NCBI GenBank assembly: GCA_023391285.1
Contig: JAEWBF010000123.1
Coordinates: 78,176-142,175, forward strand
From: Verrucomicrobiota bacterium
GTDB lineage: Bacteria > Verrucomicrobiota > Verrucomicrobiia > Opitutales > Opitutaceae
DNA length: 64,000 nucleotides
Direction: 5' to 3'
The notes beneath the pieces are model-generated. The model searched no databases. It worked only from the letters and a program-made list of their open reading frames with translations, and had not been told where the DNA came from. How positions within the stretch are numbered: the stretch's first letter is position 1; each line of letters begins with the position of its first letter. Shown piece after piece: positions 24,958 through 33,451 of the stretch. A program made the position numbers and the translations under genes.

Positions 24958-26469
24958 CTATTTCACCCACTCCACCTTCCGCATGTCGCCATTTTCCAAA
25001 TACGCGAGATGCATGCGAAACGCGTTCTGCAAGGTCTGCGGCACGTGGCCTCGATTGGAGATCGCCAGATACGCATTCAGCAGCGGCCGATAATCCGGGT
25101 GCACGCATTTCTCGATCATCAGCCTCGCCCGATCCCCCGGCGACTTGCCCCGCAAATCCGCGACGCCATGCTCCGTCACCACGATCTGCACCGAGTGTTC
25201 GCTGTGGTCCAGGTGCGTCACCAAGGGCACGATCGTGCTGATCGCGCCTTTCTTCGCCACCGAGGGACACGTGTAGATCGAAACATGCGCGTTGCGCGTG
25301 AAGTCGCCCGATCCGCCGATGCCGTTCATCAGGTCGCGTCCCATCACGTGCGTGCTGTTCACGTTGCCGAACAAATCTACTTCGATCGCCGTATTCACGG
25401 TGATGAGACCAAGTCGTCGCACGATCTCCGGGCTGTTCGAAATCTCCTGCGGACGCAGCACCATCCGCTTCCGGAAATACTCCAGATCCGCGTAAACCTC
25501 CTTCAACTTCTCCTGGCTCACCGTCAGCGAACACCCGCTCGCAAAGGTGCACTTGCCGCTCTTGATCAGGTCGATCACCGCATCCTGGATCACTTCCGTA
25601 TACATCATGAACGGCGGCACGCCCGGATTCGCACCCAGCGCGCCAATCACCGCATTCGCGATGTTGCCCACGCCCGACTGCAACGGCAGGAACGTCGTCG
25701 GCAACCGGCCGATCCGAATCTCGTCCGCCAAAAACTGCGCCACGTTCGAACCGATCCGATTCGTGATGTCATCCGGCTCGTCGAATCCCCCCGTCTCATC
25801 CGGCGCATCCGTCATCACCACGCCCGCGATCTTCCGCGGATCCACCTTGATCGTCGGCGAACCGATGCGATCCGTCGGCTTATACAGCGGAATCTCCCGC
25901 CGCGCGGGCGGATCCGCCGGTTCATACAAATCGTGAAACCCCGTCAGCGCCGCCGGATGATGCGCGTTCAACTCGATCAACACGCGATCCGCCATCCGCA
26001 GAAACGTGTTCGCCGCTCCGACCGACGTGGAAAGCGTGATCGTCCCGTCCGGCGACACGTCGCTCGCCTCCACAATCGCCCAGTGCAGCTTCCCCAACAC
26101 TCCGCTGCGCACCGTCGGCTGCACCGCCGAAAGGTGCAGATCGAAAAATTGCGTCCGCCCTTCGTTGATCGCCTTTCGTAATATCGGATCCGACTGATAA
26201 GGCGTGCGCCACGCGATCGCATTCGCCGCCGCCAACGCCCCGTCCAGCGACTTGCCCGTCGACGCCCCCGTCACAACCCCCAGTTGAAACGGTCGTCCGG
26301 CCGCATGCTCCGCCTCCGCGCGCGCCGCGATCGACAACGGAATCACTTTACACGCGCCCGCCGCGGTAAATCCGCCGAAGCCAATCGTGTCGCCGTGATT
26401 CACGAGCGCCGCAGCTTCCTCCGGGGAAAGCACAGGAAAGGGCAAGGTCATGGTCATGGTGTCGAGCAT
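24958..26469 (-). CDS. Acetyl-CoA hydrolase / succinyl-CoA:acetate CoA-transferase family protein
   Basis: 503 residues from ATG 26469 (MLDTMTMTLPFPVLSPEEAAAL); the frame is open to 26655 but the extension is unrelated. Two-domain Cat1/AarC-like CoA-transferase: GDTIGFGGFTAAGACKVIPL at the N-terminus, GVGNIANAVIGALG and the likely catalytic glutamate in MYTEVIQD (E292), which in the family forms the gamma-glutamyl-CoA thioester. Later segments are GRDLMNGIGGSGDFTRNAH, IVPLVTHLDHSEHSVQIVVTEHGVADLRGKSPGDRARLMI and IEKCVHPDYRPLL. It either hydrolyses acetyl-CoA or swaps CoA between succinyl-CoA and acetate; sequence alone does not decide. Divergent from the lactonase gene. Confidence 0.92.
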   Translation of the reverse strand: MLDTMTMTLPFPVLSPEEAAALVNHGDTIGFGGFTAAGACKVIPLSIAARAEAEHAAGRPFQLGVVTGASTGKSLDGALAAANAIAWRTPYQSDPILRKAINEGRTQFFDLHLSAVQPTVRSGVLGKLHWAIVEASDVSPDGTITLSTSVGAANTFLRMADRVLIELNAHHPAALTGFHDLYEPADPPARREIPLYKPTDRIGSPTIKVDPRKIAGVVMTDAPDETGGFDEPDDITNRIGSNVAQFLADEIRIGRLPTTFLPLQSGVGNIANAVIGALGANPGVPPFMMYTEVIQDAVIDLIKSGKCTFASGCSLTVSQEKLKEVYADLEYFRKRMVLRPQEISNSPEIVRRLGLITVNTAIEVDLFGNVNSTHVMGRDLMNGIGGSGDFTRNAHVSIYTCPSVAKKGAISTIVPLVTHLDHSEHSVQIVVTEHGVADLRGKSPGDRARLMIEKCVHPDYRPLLNAYLAISNRGHVPQTLQNAFRMHLAYLENGDMRKVEWVK

Positions 26470-26626
26470 CGTAATTACTTTCGCAAATTCGGCCGGCGCC
26501 GACTCCGCAGAGGTTGGCGCACATCGTGCGGAAATTGCCTCTCTCCGTTCCTCACGCAAGACTCCCGGCGCCCGCCAGCGAACCTTTCCATTGCCAACCC
26601 ACTCCATCCGCCCACTCGTTTCTCTC

Positions 26627-27682
26627 ATGCCCAACCTCCCTTTCTTCATCGGCACCTACACCGTCCGCAACAGCCGCGGGATCTACTGCGCGCAACTCGA
26701 CACCGACACCGGCACCCTCTCGACAGCCACCCTCGTCGCCGAGGCCACCAACCCGACGTATCTCGCCCTCTCCCCCAATCGCCAACGTCTCTACGCGGTC
26801 AGCGACTCCGCATCGCTCGTCGCCGGTTTCGCTCTCGCCCCCGACCGCTGCTCCCTCACCCCGCTCACCGAGCCTCAACCCGCCGTCGCCAAACCACCGT
26901 CTCATCTCGCCATCGACGCCTCCGCCCGCGTCGCAGTCGTTGCGCATTACCATTCTGGATACGTCGCCGCCGTCCCGCTCGCCGAAACCGGAGCTCCCGG
27001 CGTGCCGACCGAACGCATCCAACACACCGGCTCCAGCATCAATCCCGACCGCCAAACCGCCCCGCATCCGCATTGCGTCGTCCTCTCTCCCGACAACCGC
27101 CACGTCCTCGTCTGCGATCTCGGCCTCGACAAAATCTTCACCTACCGCCTCGACCCCGCCGCCGCCGCACTCACCCCCGCCGAACCGCCTTTCGTCACCA
27201 CCGAACCCGGTTCCGGCCCGCGCCACCTGACGTTCTCGGCCGACGGCCGCCACGTCTTCATGCTTTCAGAAATGGGCGGCACGCTCACCGCCTACCGCTA
27301 CGAAGCCGACACCGGCGCACTTCATCCTCTCCACACGATTTCCACCCTGCCGCCCGACTTCCGCGGCGAAAACAAATCCGCCGCCATCCGCGTCCACCCG
27401 AACGGCCGCTTTCTCTACGCGTCCAACCGCGGCCCCGACAATCTCGCCGTCCTTACGTTCGATCCATCCACCGAACGCCTCTCCGTCCTCGAAATCGTCC
27501 CCAGCGGCGGCGGCCAACCGCGCGACTTCGCCCTCTCCCCTGATGCCCGCTGGCTCCTCGCCGCTCACCAGGATTCCGATAACATCACCGTGTTCCGCGT
27601 CGACGCCTCCACCGGTCGCCTCACTCGCACCAACGCGTCGCTCTCCGTCCCCGCCCCCGTCTGCCTCGTGTTCGCCCCTTGA
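26627..27682 (+). CDS. Lactonase-family beta-propeller protein (6-phosphogluconolactonase-like)
   Basis: 351 residues from ATG 26627 (MPNLPFFIGTYT); an upstream in-frame extension to 26450 overlaps the divergent gene start. Seven-bladed propeller of the YbhE-type lactonase family: FIGTYTVRNSRGIYCAQLDTDTG, NPTYLALSPNRQRLYAV, APHPHCVVLSPDNRHVLVCDLGLDKIFTY, GSGPRHLTFSADGRHVFMLSE, AIRVHPNGRFLYASNRGPDNLAVL and QPRDFALSPDARWLLAAHQDSDNITVF. The family hydrolyses 6-phosphogluconolactone or other carboxy-lactones. No signal peptide, so cytosolic. A 10-bp tandem repeat lies after the stop codon. Confidence 0.88.
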   Translation: MPNLPFFIGTYTVRNSRGIYCAQLDTDTGTLSTATLVAEATNPTYLALSPNRQRLYAVSDSASLVAGFALAPDRCSLTPLTEPQPAVAKPPSHLAIDASARVAVVAHYHSGYVAAVPLAETGAPGVPTERIQHTGSSINPDRQTAPHPHCVVLSPDNRHVLVCDLGLDKIFTYRLDPAAAALTPAEPPFVTTEPGSGPRHLTFSADGRHVFMLSEMGGTLTAYRYEADTGALHPLHTISTLPPDFRGENKSAAIRVHPNGRFLYASNRGPDNLAVLTFDPSTERLSVLEIVPSGGGQPRDFALSPDARWLLAAHQDSDNITVFRVDASTGRLTRTNASLSVPAPVCLVFAP

Positions 27683-27716
27683 GCAATGCGCACCCGTTCG
27701 CGATTCGCCGGATCGA

Positions 27717-27746
27717 CTCCGCGTTCATCCGTGTTCATCCGTGATT
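27717..27746 (+). repeat. 10-bp tandem repeat, ATCCGTGTTC type
   Basis: A degenerate first unit (CTCCGCGTTC) is followed by ATCCGTGTTC and ATCCGTGATT. It lies between the convergent lactonase and response-regulator genes. Confidence 0.75.
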
Positions 27747-27834
27747 AAACCTCGCCCCCCATGCCCCTCGAACTCCGCCCCAATTGCGAATGCATCTGAC
27801 GATTTAGGCGCGCTTCGTTCGCGGCGCACTCGTC

Positions 27835-28206
27835 CTATTCGAACACCGCCGAAACCGTATCGATCAATTCCCGGCTCGTAAACGGCTTCTCCAACACCGC
27901 ATGCGCCCCCAAACCGGTCGCAATGCGCAAATACTGATCGCGCGGGATGTGCCCGCCGCCCGACATCGCCACGATCTTCACCTGCGGAAGCCGTCTCCGC
28001 GCCTCGGTGATCACCTGCATGCCGTCCTTCTCCGGCATGATCACATCGGTGAGGACCAAATCGAACGTCTCCTTCTCCATCCTCGCGATCGCTTCGCGCC
28101 CATCCTCCGCCGTCGTTATCCGGTGCCCCGCATCCATCAGCACGCGCGTGACCACGTCCCGAAGTTCCGCCTCGTCGTCGACCACCAGGATGGACCGGCT
28201 ATTCAT
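27835..28206 (-). CDS. Single-domain response regulator
   Basis: 123 residues from ATG 28206 (MNSRSILVVDDEAELRD); the longer ORF to 28305 has no matching extension. It is a receiver domain only: acidic pair D10/D11, phospho-Asp D54 in LVLTDVIMPEKDG, a Ser in the VAMSGGG switch position, and the K-P in LEKPFTSRELI. With no output domain it must act by phosphotransfer or protein contact. Candidate partners in the window are the three hybrid kinases and the propeller kinase, none adjacent. It diverges from hflX with 118 bases between. Confidence 0.93.
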   Translation of the reverse strand: MNSRSILVVDDEAELRDVVTRVLMDAGHRITTAEDGREAIARMEKETFDLVLTDVIMPEKDGMQVITEARRRLPQVKIVAMSGGGHIPRDQYLRIATGLGAHAVLEKPFTSRELIDTVSAVFE

Positions 28207-28324
28207 AAGCCGAGGTTTACCGTCGCGCTCCCCACGCGCAAGCCTCCTGCCAAAGTAGTGCAGTGCTTCCGCCCGCACTCGTTGACGCCTCTCCCAAACC
28301 CGCATTCCTTCTCCAACTCACCTG

Positions 28325-29605
<1,281 letters not shown>

Positions 29606-29610
29606 TCGCT

Positions 29611-29943
29611 GTGTTTCGCGCCGTCCCCAGGTTCGTCCTCTCGCTGCTCGCCGCTTTCGCGGTGCTGCTCGGCACCCTCGAACACGAAGATCTGATCCTG
29701 CAGGATCCGTCGTCCGACGCTCACGCCGCCGCCTCCGCCTTGCCGACCGACGCCTTGTCGGCCAATGATTCCGACAGCGGCACCGAGGGCACGTTTCGCC
29801 TCCACCTGTCCCGTTTCTGGCTTTCCCCTCCGGCCAACGCTTCGAAGCCGCTCCGCACCGTCGCCGGAAAAATCGCACCGCGCCCCGCCGCGATCGAGGA
29901 TCGCCGTCCCGCGCTCGCCGGACATCTCGCTCTGCGCTTGTAA
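29611..29943 (+). CDS. Small hypothetical protein after hflX
   Basis: 110 residues from GTG 29611, five bases after hflX. The N-terminus looks like a signal peptide or anchor (RFVLSLLAAFAVLLGTLEH). The remainder is low complexity, acidic then basic, with no recognised domain. Its spacing after hflX and codon-like composition favour a real gene, but the weak start codon and lack of a family leave doubt. Confidence 0.45.
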   Translation: MFRAVPRFVLSLLAAFAVLLGTLEHEDLILQDPSSDAHAAASALPTDALSANDSDSGTEGTFRLHLSRFWLSPPANASKPLRTVAGKIAPRPAAIEDRRPALAGHLALRL

Positions 29944-30042
29944 GCGCACGCGGCGCCTCACCGCGCCCGCTCCCCCAGTTCGCGCCCCGTCACGCCCTGC
30001 CTGCGCCCGGCGGTTCGCGCCCGCCTCACCCGCTCTCCTGCC

Positions 30043-31341
30043 ATGAACCTTTTTTCCGAAATCCTGATCATCTTTCTCCTTCTCCTCGCCAATGGCGTCT
30101 TCGCCATGGCCGAGATCGCCGTTGTCTCCTCCCGCCGCGCCCGCCTCGAGGTCCTCGCCCGCGACGGCTCCGCGTCCGCCAAAGCCGCGCTCGCCCTCGC
30201 CGTCGAACCCACGCGCTTTCTCTCCACCGTTCAAATCGGCATCACCCTCGTCGGCATTCTCGCCGGTGCCTTCGGCGGCGCCACGCTCTCCGAAAAACTC
30301 GCCGCCTTCATCGCGCAAAACCCCGCGCTCGCCCCCTACAGCTCCGCCCTCGCCATCCTGATCGTCGTCGGCGCCATCACCTACTTCTCCCTCATCATCG
30401 GCGAACTCGTCCCCAAACGCATCGCCCTCGGCAACCCCGAACGTCGCGCCATGCTCCTCGCTCCCGCGATGACCGGCTTGTCCCGCCTCGCCTCGCCTTT
30501 CGTTTGGTTTCTCACCGCCTCCACCAACCTCATCCTAAAACTCCTCGGCCTCGGAAAGGACGTCCACGCCCCGCCGTCCGAAGAGGAAATCTCCCACCTC
30601 ATCGAACAGGGCACCACCGCCGGCGTCTTCCACCGCGCCGAACGCGCCATGGTCGAGGGCGTCCTCCGCCTGGACGAACGTCCCGTCTCCGAAATCATGA
30701 CCCGCCGCCCCCACGTCGTCTGGCTCAACGTCAACGACCCCGACGACGTCAACTGGCGCCGCATCGTCGCCAGCGGCCACTCCCACTTCCCCGTCTACGA
30801 AAACATGCGCGACAACGTCATCGGCATGGTCTCCGTCAAATCCCTCTGGGCCAACGCCGCCGCCGGCGTCCCCAACCACCTCCGCAACCACCTCACCAAA
30901 CCGCTCTTCGTCCCTTCCACGGTCAACGCCCTCCAGATCCTCGAATCCTTCAAGAAAAACGGCCGCCACATCGCCCTCGTGACCGACGAATTCGGCGGTA
31001 TCCAGGGTTTGGTGACGCTCATCGACGTCATGGAAGCCATCGTCGGCGATCTGCCCGAACCGGGCGACCGACGCGCCCCCGACGCCACCCAGCGCGACGA
31101 CGGCTCTTGGCTCATCGACGGCACCATGACAGTCTCCGAATTCCGCCGGCGATTCGAACTTCCGCCGCTCCCCGGCGAAGAGGACGAAGATTTCGAAACC
31201 GTCGGCGGCTTCATGCTCGACCGCCTCGGCCACATCCCCGTCGCCGGCGAGCACTTCTCCTGGCACGGCTGGCGCTTCGAGGTCGTCGACATGGACCGCC
31301 ACCGCGTCGACAAAATCCTCCTTTCGAAAGTTACCCCGTAG
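30043..31341 (+). CDS. CNNM/CorC (HlyC-type) membrane protein with CBS domains
   Basis: 432 residues. The DUF21/CNNM transmembrane region (about 1-190) contains IIFLLLLANGVFAMAEIAVVSSRRARLE, TVQIGITLVGILAGAFGG and GELVPKRIAL. Paired CBS domains follow (MVEGVLRLDERPVSEIMTRRPHVVWL, then NGRHIALVTDEFGGIQGLVTLIDVMEAIVG), and a C-terminal CorC_HlyC domain (DGSWLIDGTMTVSEFRRRF, GGFMLDRLGHIPVAGE). These proteins sit in the inner membrane and are linked to magnesium/cobalt efflux; the old hemolysin name is historical. The stop codon TAG at 31339-31341 is part of a dispersed hairpin repeat. Confidence 0.94.
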   Translation: MNLFSEILIIFLLLLANGVFAMAEIAVVSSRRARLEVLARDGSASAKAALALAVEPTRFLSTVQIGITLVGILAGAFGGATLSEKLAAFIAQNPALAPYSSALAILIVVGAITYFSLIIGELVPKRIALGNPERRAMLLAPAMTGLSRLASPFVWFLTASTNLILKLLGLGKDVHAPPSEEEISHLIEQGTTAGVFHRAERAMVEGVLRLDERPVSEIMTRRPHVVWLNVNDPDDVNWRRIVASGHSHFPVYENMRDNVIGMVSVKSLWANAAAGVPNHLRNHLTKPLFVPSTVNALQILESFKKNGRHIALVTDEFGGIQGLVTLIDVMEAIVGDLPEPGDRRAPDATQRDDGSWLIDGTMTVSEFRRRFELPPLPGEEDEDFETVGGFMLDRLGHIPVAGEHFSWHGWRFEVVDMDRHRVDKILLSKVTP

Positions 31342-31360
31342 GCCGCGAGCTCGCTCGCGC
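31338..31360 (+). repeat. GTAGG hairpin repeat that supplies a stop codon
   Basis: GTAGG followed by a 6-bp stem CGCGAG / CTCGCG with a 4-base loop. Its TAG is the in-frame stop of the CNNM/CorC gene, and its end touches the stop codon of the convergent gene at 31360. A near-identical copy lies at 56547-56570. Confidence 0.8.
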
Positions 31361-31863
31361 TATTCCGCCCATCTCACTTCATCCGCCGCCAAAAACTCCC
31401 CGCCGCGCGGCCCGCTGAACCTCACTTTGGCAATCCGCTCGCCCTCCACCGTCACCTCGAAGATCGGCACCGCTTCCTCCGGCGCTTTCCTCCGCGGCGC
31501 TTCCTTCAACTCTTCGCGATCCACCACGTTTCCCTCCGCATCGATCGCCTCCACCACAACCGGACATCCCGTCGACGCCCACATCGCCAGCGTCGCGCGT
31601 TTCACTTCTCGCGGAAACGTCACCTCCACCGGAATCGGCTCCATCGCCATCGCGCAAAGAATCCCTTTTCGCTCCGTTCCGTGATGTTCGAAAAACACCA
31701 GCCGCCCCACCGCCTTCGTCTGTTTCGGCGCATGCGCGAGCTTGAACGTCACTCCCTTCTCCTCCCACACCTCCACCCGCTTCGCCACTTCCGCCCCCTC
31801 AAAACCCACGACGCTCTCCGCCGCTGCCGCCACCGACACCAACACGCCCCAAAGCACTGTCAT
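31360..31863 (-). CDS. Exported hypothetical protein downstream of the DUF1552 gene
   Basis: 167 residues if translation starts at ATG 31863 (MTVLWGVLVSVAAAAES), giving a compact signal peptide. A second possible start, ATG 31950 (MKANGELE), lies 9 bases after the DUF1552 stop and has a G-rich stretch before it; it would add 29 residues encoded partly by a dispersed repeat. The mature part is beta-rich (VTFKLAHAPKQTKAVGRLVFFEH, KATLAMWASTGCPVVVEAIDAEGN, IFEVTVEGERIAKVRFSGP) and looks like a small carbohydrate-binding-like or jelly-roll fold, but I do not recognise the family. Last gene of the DUF1592-DUF1552 group. Confidence 0.65.
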   Translation of the reverse strand: MTVLWGVLVSVAAAAESVVGFEGAEVAKRVEVWEEKGVTFKLAHAPKQTKAVGRLVFFEHHGTERKGILCAMAMEPIPVEVTFPREVKRATLAMWASTGCPVVVEAIDAEGNVVDREELKEAPRRKAPEEAVPIFEVTVEGERIAKVRFSGPRGGEFLAADEVRWAE

Positions 31864-31884
31864 TCTGAGCGCAGCGAAGAATCT
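31858..31884 (+). repeat. Dispersed repeat (TCATTCTGAGCGCAGCGAAG type) over a start codon
   Basis: The 27-base element reads TGTCATTCTGAGCG then CAGCGAAGAATCT. This motif is widespread in unrelated bacterial genomes as an intergenic element (general knowledge). Its reverse complement contains the ATG of the exported protein, so translating it on the - strand gives the FFAALRMT peptide. Confidence 0.75.
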
Positions 31885-31958
31885 AGGGCGACGAACGCAA
31901 TCAGACGACGTTCCCACGTCGATGGACTCGAGCTCACCGTTTGCCTTCATCGCGCCCC

Positions 31959-33299
31959 TCACGCCCACTCCAACCCCCGCATCGTCCCCGTCGCCGACGC
32001 AAACCGCTCCTCCTCGATCCCCATCCGCTGCAGCATCGAAACGAACAGATTCGGCAGCGGATAATTCCGCTCGCGATCGAACATCAGATGCTGCCCATGC
32101 CGGAATCCGCCGCCCGCAAACAACGTCGGCATGTTCGTCGTCGAGTGCGCATTCGCATCCCCGAGATTCGATCCATACAACACCATCGTCCGATCCAGCA
32201 GCGTGTCCTCGCCTTCCCGCACGCTCTTCAAATCCGTCAAGAGACCGTTCAGCAGCTTCATCTGCCACTCATCGAGCACCTTCAGCTGCGCCAGCTTGTC
32301 GTCCGCTTTTCCGTGATGCGACAGGTTGTGATAATCCTCCGTGATCGTCGCGCCGCGAATCTCCACCACCGGCGTTCCCACGCTGTTCAACATCAGCGTG
32401 ATCGACCGCGTGGAATCCGTCTCGAACGCCAGCTTCGCGAGATCATACATGACTTTCACCTTCGCCATATACTGCGCCGGACTCGACGGATCGACCGGCA
32501 CGCTCGCCTGCACCACCGGCTTCGGCTTCGTCTCCCAACCTTTCGACGCCTGCATCCGCGTTTCCAAATCCCGCACACTCGTGAAATACTGATCCAGCCG
32601 TCCGCGATCCCGTTCGCCCACTTTCCGCTGCAACGCCTTCGCCTGATCCGCCACCGCATCCAAAATACTCCTTCCCGTATCCAATTCCCGGATCTGCGCC
32701 TCCACCTCTTCCGGCGTCCCTTGCAAAAACAACTGCTTGAACACATCCGACGCCCGCTCCTCCGGCGGAATCGCCACGCCGCTTCCCGTCCACGAAAGAC
32801 TCCGTGAGTTCGTGTTCACCGCGAGCGTGAGCGACGGAAACCGCGTCAGAATTCCAATCCGCTCCGCAATGTATTGATCGAGCGAAATCGTGTTCCGAAA
32901 CGAACTGCTCGCGGGATGCGGCGCCGCCGTGAGAAAGCTGATATCCGCCGGATGCCCGCCATCCACATTCGGGTGCGACACCCCGTTCAGCACCGTGAAA
33001 TCCTTCCGATGCGCCTCCAACAATTTCAAATACGGCGACGCCACATAATCTCGCCCGCTTCCCGTCGGGAAAAACAAATCCGGCAGCAGTCCAAGGTTGT
33101 TGCAGATGGCAAACATCCGCCGCGGCTTCCCATCCGGCGTCAACCGCGTCGCCCCACCCGTCGCCGCCCGCGCAAACCCTGGCAGCATCGAATCCAAAAA
33201 CGGCAGCGACAACGCCACGCCCATCCCCTGCAAAAACCGCCTCCGCGACATCGCCGCGCGCGTCGCCACAAAAGGAAACCCATCCGAGTTCGTCTTCAT
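31959..33299 (-). CDS. DUF1552 family protein with Tat signal
   Basis: 446 residues from ATG 33299. A twin-arginine signal (MSRRRFLQGMGVALSLPFLDSMLP, residues 17-40) sends it out of the cytosol folded. The body matches the DUF1552 proteins of Planctomycetes and Verrucomicrobia: RMFAICNNLGLLPDLFFP, DFTVLNGVSHPNVDGGHPADISFLTAAPHP, SLDQYIAERIG, GSNLGDANAHSTTNMPTLFAGGGFRHGQHL and SMLQRMGIEEERFASATGTMRGLE. Such proteins resemble sulfatase-like (DUF1501-type) folds. They are almost always paired with a DUF1592 cytochrome-like protein, as here (upstream, 152 bases away). The biochemical role is not established. Confidence 0.93.
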   Translation of the reverse strand: MKTNSDGFPFVATRAAMSRRRFLQGMGVALSLPFLDSMLPGFARAATGGATRLTPDGKPRRMFAICNNLGLLPDLFFPTGSGRDYVASPYLKLLEAHRKDFTVLNGVSHPNVDGGHPADISFLTAAPHPASSSFRNTISLDQYIAERIGILTRFPSLTLAVNTNSRSLSWTGSGVAIPPEERASDVFKQLFLQGTPEEVEAQIRELDTGRSILDAVADQAKALQRKVGERDRGRLDQYFTSVRDLETRMQASKGWETKPKPVVQASVPVDPSSPAQYMAKVKVMYDLAKLAFETDSTRSITLMLNSVGTPVVEIRGATITEDYHNLSHHGKADDKLAQLKVLDEWQMKLLNGLLTDLKSVREGEDTLLDRTMVLYGSNLGDANAHSTTNMPTLFAGGGFRHGQHLMFDRERNYPLPNLFVSMLQRMGIEEERFASATGTMRGLEWA

Positions 33300-33364
33300 A
33301 ATCAGTAATCCTCTCGTTCTATCCGTTATCCTCTTCCGTGTATTCTGTGGGCGACCCCTCCATG

Positions 33365-33394
33365 ATCCGTGTCCATCCGTGTCCATCCGTGGTT
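33365..33394 (+). repeat. 10-bp tandem repeat, ATCCGTGTCC type, three units
   Basis: Two ATCCGTGTCC units then ATCCGTGGTT, in the gap between the DUF1592 and DUF1552 genes. It lies on the + strand although both genes run on the - strand. Confidence 0.85.
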
Positions 33395-33451
33395 AAGATT
33401 CCGAGGTTCATCCTTTCGTCCTTTTCGCGTGTTTAGCGGGCAGCCACATCA

